NCBI RefSeq assembly: GCF_020151015.1
Contig: NZ_CP083746.1
Coordinates: 372,001 to 436,000, forward strand
Direction of reading: 5' to 3'
DNA: 64,000 nt
From: Pseudomonas sp. p1(2021b)
GTDB lineage: Bacteria > Pseudomonadota > Gammaproteobacteria > Pseudomonadales > Pseudomonadaceae
Under the pieces are notes generated by a model, which saw nothing but the letters and a program-made list of their open reading frames with translations, did no database searches and was not told the origin of the DNA. Position numbers and translations under genes: made by a program. Positions 25,140-35,448 of this stretch are shown one piece after another. Each line of letters starts with the position of its first letter. Position 1 is the first letter of the stretch.

Positions 25140-26708
25140 TCAGAGATGATGCACCACGGCAAGATCCATACGCCCGTACTCACCCGCTTCGTTCTGCTCG
25201 CCTCGCGGCGGCATGTGGTGGGTTTTCATGACCTGGTCGCCCTGGACGGTTTCCAGGTGGATATCGAAGCCCCACAGCCGATGCAGGTGCCGAAGCACTT
25301 CCTCGGTGGAGTCGCCCAGCGGCTTGCGGTTGTGTTGCTGGTGGCGCAGGGTCAGGGAGCGGTCGCCGCGTCGGTCGATGCTCCAGATCTGCACGTTGGG
25401 TTCGCGGTTGCCCAGGTTGTACTGGGCAGCCAGTTGCTCACGGATGATGCGGTAGCCGGCCTCGTCGTGGATCGCCGGTACCAGCAGGTCGTCGCGCTGG
25501 TCATCGTCCAGGATGCTGAACAGCTTCAGGTCGCGGATCACTTTGGGTGACAGGTACTGCAGGATGAAGCTTTCGTCCTTGAAGCTGCTCATGGCGAACT
25601 TGAGGGTGGAGAGCCAGTCGCTGCCGGCAATATCGGGGAACCAGCGGCGGTCTTCTTCGGTAGGGTGCTCGCACATGCGACGAATGTCGGTGTACATGGC
25701 GAAGCCCAGGGCATAGGGGTTGATGCCGCTGTAGTACGGGCTGTCGAAGCCCGGCTGGAACACCACACTGGTATGGGACTGCAGGAACTCCATGATGAAG
25801 CCGTCGGTCACCAGGCCCTCGTCGTACAGGTCGTTCATCAGGGTGTAGTGCCAGAACGTGGCCCAGCCTTCGTTCATCACCTGGGTCTGGCGTTGGGGGT
25901 AGAAATACTGGGCGATCTTGCGCACGATGCGCACTACTTCCCGTTGCCAGGGCTCGAGCAACGGGGCGTGTTTTTCGATGAAATACAGGATGTTTTCCTG
26001 GGGTTCGGCGGGGAAGCGCACATCATCGCGTTCGTTGCCTTTCTCCGAGCCCTTGGGAATGGTGCGCCAGAGGTCGTTGATCTGGCGCTGCAGATGCTCC
26101 TCGCGCTCTTTCTGCCGGCGGCGTTCTTCCTCGGCGGAGATGGGGTAGGGGCGTTTGTAGCGGTCCACACCGTAATTCATCAGGGCGTGACAGGAGTCGA
26201 TGAGGTCCTCGACGGCATCGATGCCGTGGCGTTCCTCGCATTGGGCGATGTACTGCTTGGCGAATACCAGGTAATCGATGATCGAGCTGGCGTCCGTCCA
26301 GGTGCGGAACAGGTAGTTGCCCTTGAAGAAACTGTTGTGGCCGTAGCAGGCATGGGCGATCACCAGTGCCTGCATGCACATGGTGTTCTCTTCCATCAGG
26401 TAGGCGATGCACGGGTCGGAGTTGATCACGATTTCATAGGCCAGGCCCATCTGGCCACGGCTGTAGGATTTTTCCGTGCTCAGGAACTGCTTGCCGTAGG
26501 ACCAGTGGTGGTAGCCCAGCGGCATGCCGACGGACGCGTAGGCGTCCATCATCTGCTCGGCGGTGATCACCTCGATCTGGTTGGGGTAGGTATCCAGGGC
26601 GTAGCGCTCGGCCAGGCGGCTGATTTCGCGGTCATAGGCCTGGATAAGCTCGAACGTCCACTCGGACCCGGTGGAAATGGGCTGGCGTCTCTGCTCTCTG
26701 GCGGTCAT
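25140..26708 (-). CDS. ycgB: SpoVR family protein (YcgB-like)
   Basis: The protein has 522 residues and is soluble, with the SpoVR family pattern ([38 protein letters not shown]). It overlaps yeaH by 4 nt and is the last gene of the prkA-yeaH-spoVR operon. In enterobacteria these genes are induced together in stationary phase and nitrogen stress under RpoS and NtrC. The biochemical role is unsettled. Confidence 0.93.
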   Translation of the reverse strand: MTAREQRRQPISTGSEWTFELIQAYDREISRLAERYALDTYPNQIEVITAEQMMDAYASVGMPLGYHHWSYGKQFLSTEKSYSRGQMGLAYEIVINSDPCIAYLMEENTMCMQALVIAHACYGHNSFFKGNYLFRTWTDASSIIDYLVFAKQYIAQCEERHGIDAVEDLIDSCHALMNYGVDRYKRPYPISAEEERRRQKEREEHLQRQINDLWRTIPKGSEKGNERDDVRFPAEPQENILYFIEKHAPLLEPWQREVVRIVRKIAQYFYPQRQTQVMNEGWATFWHYTLMNDLYDEGLVTDGFIMEFLQSHTSVVFQPGFDSPYYSGINPYALGFAMYTDIRRMCEHPTEEDRRWFPDIAGSDWLSTLKFAMSSFKDESFILQYLSPKVIRDLKLFSILDDDQRDDLLVPAIHDEAGYRIIREQLAAQYNLGNREPNVQIWSIDRRGDRSLTLRHQQHNRKPLGDSTEEVLRHLHRLWGFDIHLETVQGDQVMKTHHMPPRGEQNEAGEYGRMDLAVVHHL

Positions 26709-27976
26709 GTGGCTAACCTGCGCTGGAAGAGTTCACGGAAGACCGGGTAGATATCACCGGCCGATACCAACTGCTGCTGGGCGAAGGTGTCGGGGAAGGC
26801 TTCGCCGATGCGCTCGTATTCGTACCACAGCGCCTGATGCTCGCGGGGGGTGATCTCCACGTAAGTGTAGTACTGCACGTGGGGCATGATCTGCTTGGAC
26901 AGGATTTCACGGCAGATCGGCGAATCGTCGTTCCAGTTGTCGCCGTCGGAGGCCTGGGCGGCGTAGATGTTCCAGTCGCTGGCCGGGTAGCGTTCGGCCA
27001 TGATTTCCTGCATCAGCTTGAGCGCGCTGGAAACGATAGTGCCGCCCGTCTCGCGGGAGTAGAAGAATTCTTCCTCGTCGACTTCGCGAGCGCTGGTGTG
27101 GTGGCGGATGAACACCACCTCGATGCGGTCGTAGTTCCGCTTGAGGAACAGGTACAACAGGATGAAGAAGCGCTTGGCGATGTCCTTGGTGGCCTGGGTC
27201 ATCGAGCCCGAGACGTCCATCAGGCAGAACATCACGGCCTTGGAACTCGGGTTGGGTTGCTTGACCAGCAGGTTGTACTTCAGGTCGAAGGTGTCGAGGA
27301 AGGGCAGGCGATTGATACGCGCTTTCAGGCGTTCGATCTCGGCCTCGGTCGCCTGGATATCGGTGAAGTTGTCCGGTTCCTCGACTTTCAAGCGCGCAAG
27401 CTCGGCCTGGGCTTCGCGCAACAGCGCACGGCTGCTGCCGGTCAGGGCGATGCGCCGGGCATGGGCCGAGCGCAGGGTGCGGACGATGTTGATGCGCGAC
27501 GGGTTGCCTTCGTTGGCGATACCGGCACGCACGGTCTTGAAGGTGTCGGCCCCAGTGAGGTGACGTTTCACCAGGTTGGGCAGCTCCAGGTCCTCGAACA
27601 TGAATTCCAGGAACTCCTCCTGGGTGATCTGGAACACGAAGTCATCCATGCCTTCGCCGGAGTTGCCGGCCTTGCCACGGCCGCCACCCCCCCCACCGCC
27701 TTGGGGCCGGGGAATGTGCTCGCCGGCGGTGAATTCCTTGTTGCCTGGGTGGATGATGGTCTGCTTGCCGCCACGACCATGGTGCAGCACCGGCTCGTCG
27801 ATGTCCCGCGACGGAATGCTGATCTGCTCGCCGTGCTCCATGTCCATGATGGAACGGCGGCTCACGGCCTCTTCGACGGCTTTCTTGATGTGCTCACGGT
27901 ACCGCCGCAAGAAGCGCTGGCGGTTGACCGTGCTCTTGTTCTTGCCGTTCAGGCGTCGGTCGATTACGTAGCTCAT
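26705..27976 (-). CDS. yeaH: YeaH/DUF444 protein with a vWA-type metal site
   Basis: The protein has 423 residues from the ATG at 27976. The family start [20 protein letters not shown] supports this over a longer frame. It has a glycine-rich stretch at about 105-115, and a von Willebrand A-type MIDAS (LMDVSGSM) near 240. It lies in the middle of the operon, downstream of the PrkA kinase, and is thought to act with it. A 4-nt overlap couples it to spoVR. Confidence 0.93.
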   Translation of the reverse strand: MSYVIDRRLNGKNKSTVNRQRFLRRYREHIKKAVEEAVSRRSIMDMEHGEQISIPSRDIDEPVLHHGRGGKQTIIHPGNKEFTAGEHIPRPQGGGGGGGRGKAGNSGEGMDDFVFQITQEEFLEFMFEDLELPNLVKRHLTGADTFKTVRAGIANEGNPSRINIVRTLRSAHARRIALTGSSRALLREAQAELARLKVEEPDNFTDIQATEAEIERLKARINRLPFLDTFDLKYNLLVKQPNPSSKAVMFCLMDVSGSMTQATKDIAKRFFILLYLFLKRNYDRIEVVFIRHHTSAREVDEEEFFYSRETGGTIVSSALKLMQEIMAERYPASDWNIYAAQASDGDNWNDDSPICREILSKQIMPHVQYYTYVEITPREHQALWYEYERIGEAFPDTFAQQQLVSAGDIYPVFRELFQRRLAT

Positions 27977-28006
27977 GGGCCCTCCGGTAGCTGGGTACAG
28001 CTGCAA

Positions 28007-28116
28007 GCTTCAAGCTACGAGCTGCAAGTAAAAGCAGTCGCCGCCAGCGTGAGCCGTGCGATGTGCCAGGGCACACCGCGTCCGGCTCAGGGCTTGCGGC
28101 TCGCAGCTTGCCGCTT
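28007..28116. repeat. Imperfect inverted repeat between prkA and yeaH
   Basis: The gap holds a degenerate dyad: AGCTTCAAGCTACGAGCTGC at the left and a related inverted unit with CTTGCGGCTCGCAGCTTG at the right. Such REP-like units are scattered in pseudomonads. It lies within the operon and could set the mRNA ratio between prkA and the downstream genes. Confidence 0.5.
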
Positions 28117-30039
28117 TTACTGCGATTTCCTGACCCGCAGATACCATTCCGACAGCAGGCGAACCTGTTTGTCGGTGTAGCCACGTTCGACCATCCGGGT
28201 GACGAAGTCGTTGTGTTTCTGTTGGTCCTCCTTGCTGGCCTTGGCGTTGAAGCTGATGACCGGCAGCAGGTCTTCGGTGTTGGAGAACATTTTCTTCTCG
28301 ATCACCACCCGCAGCTTTTCATAGCTCAGCCAGCTCGGGTTCTTGCCGTTGTTGTTGGCGCGGGCACGCAGCACGAAGTTGACGATCTCGTTGCGGAAGT
28401 CTTTCGGGTTGCTGATGCCGGCCGGTTTCTCGATCTTCTCCAGCTCCTCGTTGAGGGCGATGCGGTTGAGGATCTCGCCGGTTTCCGGGTCGCGGTATTC
28501 CTGGTCCTGGATCCAGAAGTCGGCGTACAGCACGTAGCGGTCGAAGATGTTCTGGCCGTATTCGCTGTAGGACTCCAGGTAGGCAGTCTGGATTTCCTTG
28601 CCGATGAACTCGATGTAGCGCGGTGCCAGGTATTCCTTGAGATAGCGCAGATAACGCTCGCGTACCTCGGCCGGGAACTGCTCCTGTTCGATCTGCTGCT
28701 CCAGCACGTACAGCAGATGCACCGGGTTGGCCGCGATCTCGTGCGGATCGAAGTTGAAGACCTTGGACAGGATCTTGAAGGCGAAGCGGGTCGACAGGCC
28801 ATTCATGCCCTCGTCGACACCGGCGGCATCGCGATATTCCTGGATCGACTTGGCCTTCGGATCGGTGTCCTTGAGGTTCTCGCCGTCATACACGCGCATT
28901 TTCGAATAGATGTTGGAGTTCTCCGGCTCCTTCAGGCGCGACAGCACGGTGAACTGCGCGAGCATCTTGAGGGTATCTGGCGCGCAATGGGCCTTGGACA
29001 GCGAACTGTTGACCAGCAGCTTGTCGTAGATCTTCACTTCGTCACTGACGCGCAGGCAGTACGGCACCTTGACGATGTAGATCCGGTCGATGAACGCTTC
29101 GTTGTTCTTGTTGTTGCGGAAGGTGTGCCATTCCGATTCGTTGGAGTGGGCCAGCAGGATGCCGGAATAGGGGATAGCGCCCAGGCCTTCGGTACTGTTG
29201 TAGTTGCCTTCCTGGGTGGCGGTGAGCAACGGGTGCAGGACCTTGATCGGTGCCTTGAACATCTCGACGAATTCCATCAGGCCCTGGTTGGCCCGGCACA
29301 GCGCGCCCGAATAGCTGTAGGCGTCGGCGTCGTTCTGCGGGAATTCCTCGAGCTTGCGGATATCCACCTTGCCCACAAGCGCCGAGATGTCCTGGTTGTT
29401 CTCGTCGCCAGGCTCGGTCTTGGCGATGGCGATCTGGTTGAGGATGGATGGGTAGAGCTTGACCACCCGGAACTTGGAGATGTCGCCGCCGAACTCCTGC
29501 AGGCGCTTGGTGGCCCAGGGCGACATGATGGTATTGAGGTAGCGCCGCGGGATGCCGAACTCTTCTTCCAGGATGGCGCCATCCTCGGCGGCATTGAACA
29601 GCCCCAGGGGCGACTCGAACACCGGTGAGCCCTTGATGGCGTAGAAGGGCACCTTCTCCATCAACTGCTTGAGCTTTTCGGCCAGGGACGATTTACCGCC
29701 GCCCACCGGGCCCAGCAGGTACAGGATCTGTTTCTTCTCCTCCAGGCCTTGGGCGGCATGGCGGAAGTAGGACACGATCTGGTCGATGCACTCTTCCATG
29801 CCATGGAAGTCGGCAAAGGCCGGATAGCGACGGATCACCTTGTTGGAGAAGATCCGCGACAGCCTGGAGTTCGTTGAGGTGTCGACCAGCTCCGGTTCGC
29901 CGATGGCCAGCAACAGGCGTTCGGCCGCCGAAGCGTAGGCGCTGCGATCCTCTTTGCACAGCTCGAGGTACTCCTGCAGCGAGAGTTCTTCCTGGCGGGT
30001 TGACTCGAAACGTTGTTGGAAGTGGCTAAAAATGCTCAT
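28117..30039 (-). CDS. prkA: PrkA family serine protein kinase (YeaG)
   Basis: The protein has 640 residues from the ATG at 30039, with GAGGTGAC just upstream. It has an AAA-type ATP-binding core with P-loop GPVGGGKSSLAEKLK near 107-121 and the C-terminal PrkA domain. It is a stress-induced serine kinase of the cytosol and the first gene of the operon with yeaH and spoVR. Its promoter should be in the 285-bp gap before glpE, where no other gene is seen. Confidence 0.95.
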   Translation of the reverse strand: MSIFSHFQQRFESTRQEELSLQEYLELCKEDRSAYASAAERLLLAIGEPELVDTSTNSRLSRIFSNKVIRRYPAFADFHGMEECIDQIVSYFRHAAQGLEEKKQILYLLGPVGGGKSSLAEKLKQLMEKVPFYAIKGSPVFESPLGLFNAAEDGAILEEEFGIPRRYLNTIMSPWATKRLQEFGGDISKFRVVKLYPSILNQIAIAKTEPGDENNQDISALVGKVDIRKLEEFPQNDADAYSYSGALCRANQGLMEFVEMFKAPIKVLHPLLTATQEGNYNSTEGLGAIPYSGILLAHSNESEWHTFRNNKNNEAFIDRIYIVKVPYCLRVSDEVKIYDKLLVNSSLSKAHCAPDTLKMLAQFTVLSRLKEPENSNIYSKMRVYDGENLKDTDPKAKSIQEYRDAAGVDEGMNGLSTRFAFKILSKVFNFDPHEIAANPVHLLYVLEQQIEQEQFPAEVRERYLRYLKEYLAPRYIEFIGKEIQTAYLESYSEYGQNIFDRYVLYADFWIQDQEYRDPETGEILNRIALNEELEKIEKPAGISNPKDFRNEIVNFVLRARANNNGKNPSWLSYEKLRVVIEKKMFSNTEDLLPVISFNAKASKEDQQKHNDFVTRMVERGYTDKQVRLLSEWYLRVRKSQ

Positions 30040-30324
30040 GACGTCACCTCGCTCGATACGTGGAGCCGACGCCGGATCAGTCAGCATGATGCTGGCATGC
30101 AACCGGGCTGGCCGATTGCTGTATACCCCCCAGAACACCCGTAGAAACGCTACCGATGACCCGCACGCCGGTGTACCGGCTCTCCCCTTTTTTGGATGGC
30201 CTGGGCTTAAGGATAGTTGGTTATACGAGAGGTCAAGGGCGCGGGGTCGAGAAGATTCTCACGACCGTTCGTCAGGTAAGGCCCGAGCCCGCTCGTGGCG
30301 CGGGCTGCGGGAAAATGAAAATTT

Positions 30325-30654
30325 TTATTCGGCGCCGCCTTGAGCGGTTTCGGCCGGGTAGGTGCTGCGCCACAGCTCGAAGCCGCCATCGAGGCTGTAC
30401 ACCTCGGAAAAGCCCTGGCCCACCAGATAGGCCGCAGCGCTCTGGCTGGAGTTGCCGTGGTAGCAGACCACCAGGGTCGGTGCGTCGAGGTCGGCATTGC
30501 GAATGAACTCGGCCACCGAATGGTTATCAAGATGAGTGGCGCCGCTGATATGGCCCGCGGCAAACGCTTGAGGGTCACGAATGTCGACGACCACCGCACC
30601 TTGCTCACGCAAGGCCTGGGCCTGCTCGGGAGGGATGCGCTTGAATTCGCTCAT
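30325..30654 (-). CDS. glpE: Thiosulfate sulfurtransferase GlpE
   Basis: The protein has 109 residues, a single rhodanese domain. The active-site loop is CYHGNSS (Cys about 64), matching GlpE. It moves sulfane sulfur from thiosulfate to cyanide or thiols such as thioredoxin. It lies 41 bp downstream of apaH on the same strand. A GC hairpin (about 30289-30309) follows the stop without a clear T-run. Confidence 0.93.
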   Translation of the reverse strand: MSEFKRIPPEQAQALREQGAVVVDIRDPQAFAAGHISGATHLDNHSVAEFIRNADLDAPTLVVCYHGNSSQSAAAYLVGQGFSEVYSLDGGFELWRSTYPAETAQGGAE

Positions 30655-30695
30655 GGGGGTGGTTTCCTTCGGGGCTGATCGTTGAGTCTAGTCGG

Positions 30696-31535
30696 TTATG
30701 CCGGTTGGCGCAGGGTGCCGTCGTCGGCGCAATCGCAGCGGTGGAACTCGCCGCTGTCGACGTTGTACAGGGTCATGGCGCCACCCCAGACACAGCCGGT
30801 GTCCAGGCCGATCACATCGGGCACATCGATGCGCCCCTCGAGGGCGGCCCAATGGCCGAAGATGATCTTGACGTGGCGCGAACGGCGGTCCTTGTGGGCG
30901 AACCAGGGTTTGTAGCCCTTGGGCGCGCTGTCCAGGCCTTCCTTGCTCTTGAACTCGAGCTTGCCCTCGGCGGTGCAGAAGCGCATGCGGGTGAAGTAGT
31001 TGGTGATGACCCGCAGGCGTTCGATACCGGCCAGGTTCTTGCTCCACTTTTTCGGCTCGTTGCCGTACATGCCGTCCAGGTAGAGCTTCAGGCGGGTGTC
31101 GTCGCGCAGCACTTCCTCCACTTCGGCGGCCAGCTCCAGTGCCTTGCCCAGCGTCCATTGCGGAGGGATGCCGGCATGCACCAGCGCCACGCCACGGGCT
31201 TCGTCGTAATGCAGCAGCTTCTGCTGGCGCAGCCAATCGAAGAGCTGGTCGGCATCTGGCGCTTCGATGATCTCGCGCAGGGTGTCGCCCTTCTTCAGGC
31301 GCTCGACGTTGTGCCAGGCCGCTAGCAGGTGCAGGTCATGGTTGCCCAGCACGCATACCAGCGAGTTGCGCATGGAATAAAGGAAGCGCAGGGTTTCCAG
31401 CGACTCCGGGCCACGATTGACCAGGTCGCCCACCAGCCACAGGCGATCCACGGCCGGGTCGAAGTGCACGCGGTCGAGCAGGCACTTGAGCGGCTGCAGG
31501 CAGCCCTGCAGGTCACCGACGGCGTACACCGCCAT
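30696..31535 (-). CDS. apaH: Diadenosine tetraphosphatase ApaH
   Basis: The protein has 279 residues of the metallophosphatase type. It starts [12 protein letters not shown] and has metal motifs [16 protein letters not shown] and GNHDLH. It splits Ap4A into two ADP and also removes Np4 caps from RNA. Its start overlaps the stop of apaG by one base (TGATG), the usual apaG-apaH coupling. Confidence 0.97.
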   Translation of the reverse strand: MAVYAVGDLQGCLQPLKCLLDRVHFDPAVDRLWLVGDLVNRGPESLETLRFLYSMRNSLVCVLGNHDLHLLAAWHNVERLKKGDTLREIIEAPDADQLFDWLRQQKLLHYDEARGVALVHAGIPPQWTLGKALELAAEVEEVLRDDTRLKLYLDGMYGNEPKKWSKNLAGIERLRVITNYFTRMRFCTAEGKLEFKSKEGLDSAPKGYKPWFAHKDRRSRHVKIIFGHWAALEGRIDVPDVIGLDTGCVWGGAMTLYNVDSGEFHRCDCADDGTLRQPA

Positions 31536-31915
31536 CAGTGCAGCGCCCCGGGCACGGCCAGGCGGAACGGCGCGATGGTGGCGTCGAAGTGCTGACCGTC
31601 TCCGGCCAGCATCTGGTAACTGCCCTGCATGGTGCCGACGCGAGTGGTGAGCACCGCGCCGCTGCTGTAGGTATGGCTGTCGCCTGGCTCGATGAGCGGC
31701 TGCTGGCCGACAACGCCGGCACCGCGCACCTCTTCCACTTCACCGTCACCGTTGGTGATCAGCCAGTGGCGCGAGACCAGCCGGGCTTTCACCGTGCCAT
31801 TGTTCTGCACCGTGATGGTGTAGGCGAAGGCGAAGCGGCTGTTGTCGGGGTCGGATTGTTCTTTCAGGTAGCGGGTCACGACGCTGACGTCGATCTGATA
31901 GCGGGGGTCGGACAT
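31535..31915 (-). CDS. apaG: ApaG protein (Co2+/Mg2+ efflux protein family)
   Basis: The protein has 126 residues, a fibronectin-type-III-like fold. The start [17 protein letters not shown] fits the family. It contains [19 protein letters not shown] in the form [19 protein letters not shown] near 90-110, the conserved block. The function is not settled in the family. It is coupled to apaH and separated from rsmA by a REP-filled gap. Confidence 0.95.
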   Translation of the reverse strand: MSDPRYQIDVSVVTRYLKEQSDPDNSRFAFAYTITVQNNGTVKARLVSRHWLITNGDGEVEEVRGAGVVGQQPLIEPGDSHTYSSGAVLTTRVGTMQGSYQMLAGDGQHFDATIAPFRLAVPGALH

Positions 31916-32342
31916 GCAAAGGCCTTGGACGAGCGGACGCAAATACTGCAATGGTTGCAGTCTAGGCCATTGGCGGGGGGATAGGCCAGTTGTGTAGAGC
32001 CTTGAGTCGTTAGTAGGCAATACCGGCCTTATCGTGGGGCAAGCCCGCACCACCTGTCCTGCGGTGCTTTCAGAGACACCGCCATACCTGTGGGAGACCA
32101 CCCAGCCCTTCGGGCTGCGCTGTCTCGCAGAGAACAAGCGGCCAATGCTGCCCCTGTGGGAGCGGCGGTGCGGCGGTCCGACTTGTCCCGCGATCAAGGG
32201 CGAAGCCCTTGCCAGGCGACGGTGATGTCGGGCCCGGCCTAATCGCGGGACAAGCCCGCTCCCACAGGGTGCCGCAAATCAAATGGTCATGCGTTGTTCT
32301 ATGAGAGCGGGCTTGCCCCGCGATGGGCCGGTACTGGCTGGC
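31916..32342. repeat. REP cluster between rsmA and apaG
   Basis: This 427-bp gap has no gene. REP units with a GCGGGCTTG(T/C)CCCGCGAT core or its inverse occur at about 32022-32055, 32233-32268 and 32303-32330, and a degenerate one near 32153-32195. The cluster separates the lptD-surA-pdxA-rsmA genes from apaG-apaH, so it may act in mRNA stability or termination. An apaG promoter may also lie here. Confidence 0.8.
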
Positions 32343-33149
32343 TCAGCTGGCGCTGGGCTGCTCGGCCAGTTGATCGGCCAGGCGCACGAAGGCGGCTAGG
32401 TCGAGCTGTTCGGGGCGCAGGCTGCCGTCGACGCCGGCGGCTTCGATGGCCTGGCTGTCGAGCAAGCCCTTGAGGGTGTTGCGCAGGGTCTTGCGGCGCT
32501 GGTTGAAGGCTTCGCGAACGATGCGCTCGAGCAGGCGTGGGTCCTTGGCCGGGTGCGGCAGGGTCTCGTGGGGCACCAGGCGCACGATGGCCGAATCCAC
32601 CTTGGGCGGTGGGTTGAAGGCGCCTGGGCCTACGTTGAACAGGTGCTCGACCCGGCAGTGGTACTGCACCATGATCGACAGCCGGCCCCAATCGCCACCG
32701 CCCGGGCCTGCGGCCAGGCGCTCGACCACTTCCTTCTGCAGCATGAAGTGCATGTCGCGGATCAGGTCGGCGTGGTTCAGCAGGTGGAAGATCAGCGGGG
32801 TGGAGATGTTGTAGGGCAGGTTGCCCACCACTTTGAGGCTGCGCGCCGGGACGCCCAGCTGGTTGAAATCGAACTTCAGGGCATCGCCCTGGTGCAGGCG
32901 GAAATTGTCGCGGCCCGCGAACTTGTGCTGGAGGATCGGCACCAGGTCCTTGTCCAGCTCGACGACATCCAGCTGTGCGCCGCTGCCCAGCAGGCCCTCG
33001 GTGAGGGCGCCCTGGCCTGGGCCGATTTCCAGCAGGTGCTCGCCGGGCTTGGCATTGATCGCGCGCAGGATGCGGTCGATGATGCCGGCGTCGTGCAGGA
33101 AGTTCTGGCCGAAGCGCTTGCGCGCCCGGTGTTGGTAGTGCTCGTTCAT
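32343..33149 (-). CDS. rsmA: 16S rRNA dimethyladenosine transferase RsmA (KsgA)
   Basis: The protein has 268 residues. It starts [20 protein letters not shown] and has SAM motif [11 protein letters not shown] and catalytic NLPYNIS. It dimethylates A1518 and A1519 of 16S rRNA during 30S maturation. Its ATG overlaps the pdxA stop by 4 nt. Here rsmA means the methyltransferase, not the CsrA-type regulator of the same name in pseudomonads. Confidence 0.97.
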   Translation of the reverse strand: MNEHYQHRARKRFGQNFLHDAGIIDRILRAINAKPGEHLLEIGPGQGALTEGLLGSGAQLDVVELDKDLVPILQHKFAGRDNFRLHQGDALKFDFNQLGVPARSLKVVGNLPYNISTPLIFHLLNHADLIRDMHFMLQKEVVERLAAGPGGGDWGRLSIMVQYHCRVEHLFNVGPGAFNPPPKVDSAIVRLVPHETLPHPAKDPRLLERIVREAFNQRRKTLRNTLKGLLDSQAIEAAGVDGSLRPEQLDLAAFVRLADQLAEQPSAS

Positions 33150-34135
33150 GGTCGGTTCTCGGCCATCTGGTAGGCGGTTTGCAGGGCCACGCGCAGGCTG
33201 CCGGTGTCGACCTTGCCGGTGCCGGCCAGGTCCAGAGCGGTGCCGTGGTCGACCGACGTGCGGATGATCGGCAGGCCCAGGGTCACGTTGACGGCGGCGC
33301 CGAAGCCTTTGTACTTGAGTACGGGCAGGCCCTGGTCGTGGTACATCGCCAGCACTGCGTCGCAGTGCTCCAGATACTTGGGGGTAAACAGGGTATCGGC
33401 CGGCAGCGGGCCGCGCAGGTCCATGCCTTGGGCGCGCAGGCGTTGCAGTGCTGGCTCGATGATGTCGATTTCTTCGCGGCCCAGGTGGCCGCCTTCGCCG
33501 GCATGCGGGTTGAGGCCGCAGACCAGGATGCGGGGCTGGGCGATGCCGAACTTGCTCTGCAGGTCGGCGTGCAGGATGCGCGTGACCCGCTCCAGGCGCT
33601 CGGCGGTGATGGCGTCGGCGATGTCCCGCAGGGGCAGGTGAGTGGTCACCAAGGCCACGCGCAGGCCATGGGTGGCCAGCATCATCACCACCTGGGTGGT
33701 ATGGGTCAGGTCGGCCAGGAATTCGGTATGGCCGGAGAAGGCGATGCCGCTTTCGTTGATCACGCCCTTGTGCACCGGGGCGGTGATCATGCCGGCGAAA
33801 TGCCCGTCCAGGCAGCCTCGGCCAGCGCGGGTGAGGGTTTCCAGAACAAAGGCGGCGTTGGCCTTGTCCAGTTGCCCGGGCACCACTGGCGCCGCCAGTG
33901 GCGTATCCCACACGTACAGGCTGCCGGCGGGGGCCGGCTGGTCGGGCCAGGCAGCGGCGCTGACCGGCAGCAGGTTGACAGCCAGCCCCAGCTGCGTGGC
34001 CCGCTCGGCGAGCAGGTCACGGCTGGTGATGGCGATCAGGGGGTAAGGCTGGGCCTCGACGGCCAGCAGCAGGCACAGGTCAGGGCCTATGCCGGCCGGC
34101 TCGCCGGGCGTGACGGCGAAGCGCAGGGGCTTCAC
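33146..34135 (-). CDS. pdxA: 4-hydroxythreonine-4-phosphate dehydrogenase
   Basis: The protein has 329 residues. It starts with [15 protein letters not shown] and has the metal/substrate motifs [10 protein letters not shown] and [16 protein letters not shown]. It oxidises 4-phosphohydroxythreonine in pyridoxal phosphate synthesis. It overlaps surA upstream and rsmA downstream by 4 nt each, so lptD-surA-pdxA-rsmA is one transcription unit as in E. coli. Confidence 0.97.
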   Translation of the reverse strand: MKPLRFAVTPGEPAGIGPDLCLLLAVEAQPYPLIAITSRDLLAERATQLGLAVNLLPVSAAAWPDQPAPAGSLYVWDTPLAAPVVPGQLDKANAAFVLETLTRAGRGCLDGHFAGMITAPVHKGVINESGIAFSGHTEFLADLTHTTQVVMMLATHGLRVALVTTHLPLRDIADAITAERLERVTRILHADLQSKFGIAQPRILVCGLNPHAGEGGHLGREEIDIIEPALQRLRAQGMDLRGPLPADTLFTPKYLEHCDAVLAMYHDQGLPVLKYKGFGAAVNVTLGLPIIRTSVDHGTALDLAGTGKVDTGSLRVALQTAYQMAENRP

Positions 34136-35448
34136 TGGGCGGCCTGGTCGGCGCCAGGCAGCTTGATTTCAACGTAGGCTTCGTCGCGGATCTGGCGCAG
34201 CCAGGTCTGCAGCTCTTCGTCGTACTTGCGGTTGCGCAGCACGGTCAGCGCTTGCTGTTCGCGCGCCTTCTCGGTGCTGTCGGTGGCGCGGCGGCCCAGC
34301 ACTTCCAGCACGTGCCAGCCGTACTGGGTCTTGAACGGCTTGGTCACCACGCCCTGCTGGGCATTGGCCATCTGCTCGCGGAACTCCGGCACCAGGCTGT
34401 TCGGGTCGACCCAGTTGAGGTCGCCGCCGTTGAGCGCGGAACCTGGGTCTTCCGAGAAGCTCTTGGCCAGCTCGGCGAAGTCTTCGCCATTCTGGATACG
34501 GTCGTACAGGCGCTCGGCCAGTTGCTCGGTCGCCGCTTCGCTGCGGATCTCGCTTGGCTTGATCAGGATGTGGCGTACGTGGACTTCGTCACGCAGCACG
34601 TTCTCGCCACCACCGCGCTTCTCCTCGAGCTTGAGGATGATGAAGCCGTTGGGGATGCGGATTGGCTGGGTGATGTCGCCCACCGACATGCTGCTGAGCA
34701 TCTTGGCGAAGTCAGGTGGCAGCTGGCCGGCCTTGCGCCAGCCCATCTCGCCGCCTTCCAGGGCGTTTTCGCTGCCGGAGCGGGCGATGGCCATCTGGCC
34801 GAAGTCGGCGCCCTGGCGCAGCTGCTGGTAGACATCGCCGACCTGGCGCGCTGCGGCCTGGATGGCGTCGGAGCTGGCGCCTTCCGGGGTCGGGATGAGG
34901 ATGTTGGCCAGGCGGTACTCTTCCGACATTTGCATCTTGCCGAGGTCGGAGTTGAGGAAGTTCTTCACTTCCTGCTCGGACACCTGGATGCGCTCGGCCA
35001 CGCGGCGCTGGCGCACGCGGCTGATGATCATCTCGCGCTTGACCTGCTCGCGGGCGTCGTCGAACGACAGGCCGTCATGGGCCAGGGCGGCGCGGAACTG
35101 CTCCAGGGACATACCGTTGCGCTGGGCAATGGTACCGATGGCCTGGTTGAGTTCCTCGTCGGTGATGCGAATGCCGGAGCGTTCGCCGATCTGCAGCTGC
35201 AGGTTCTCGACGATCAGGCGTTCCAGCACCTGCTGCTCCAGGGCACCGGCCGGCGGCACGCCGCCGCCGCGCTTGGCGATGGTCTGCTGCACTTCGCGCA
35301 CGCGCTGGTCCAGCTGGCTCTGCATGACCACGTCGTTGTCGACGATGGCCACGATGTGGTCCAGGGGAACAGCGGCATGCACCGCGCTGCTCAGCAATAC
35401 GGCGCCCAGCATCAGCGGGCGCAGGCGATCAATAAGCTTGGTCTTCAC
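34132..35448 (-). CDS. surA: Periplasmic chaperone SurA
   Basis: The protein has 438 residues from a GTG at 35448, the start that gives a normal signal peptide (MKTKLIDRL then a hydrophobic run to AVHAA). The N-terminal chaperone domain is followed by two parvulin-type PPIase domains (about 180-280 and 290-395; [12 protein letters not shown] and [12 protein letters not shown] mark their starts). It escorts outer-membrane proteins, including LptD, to the Bam complex. The start overlaps the lptD end by 20 bp. Confidence 0.95.
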   Translation of the reverse strand: MKTKLIDRLRPLMLGAVLLSSAVHAAVPLDHIVAIVDNDVVMQSQLDQRVREVQQTIAKRGGGVPPAGALEQQVLERLIVENLQLQIGERSGIRITDEELNQAIGTIAQRNGMSLEQFRAALAHDGLSFDDAREQVKREMIISRVRQRRVAERIQVSEQEVKNFLNSDLGKMQMSEEYRLANILIPTPEGASSDAIQAAARQVGDVYQQLRQGADFGQMAIARSGSENALEGGEMGWRKAGQLPPDFAKMLSSMSVGDITQPIRIPNGFIILKLEEKRGGGENVLRDEVHVRHILIKPSEIRSEAATEQLAERLYDRIQNGEDFAELAKSFSEDPGSALNGGDLNWVDPNSLVPEFREQMANAQQGVVTKPFKTQYGWHVLEVLGRRATDSTEKAREQQALTVLRNRKYDEELQTWLRQIRDEAYVEIKLPGADQAAQ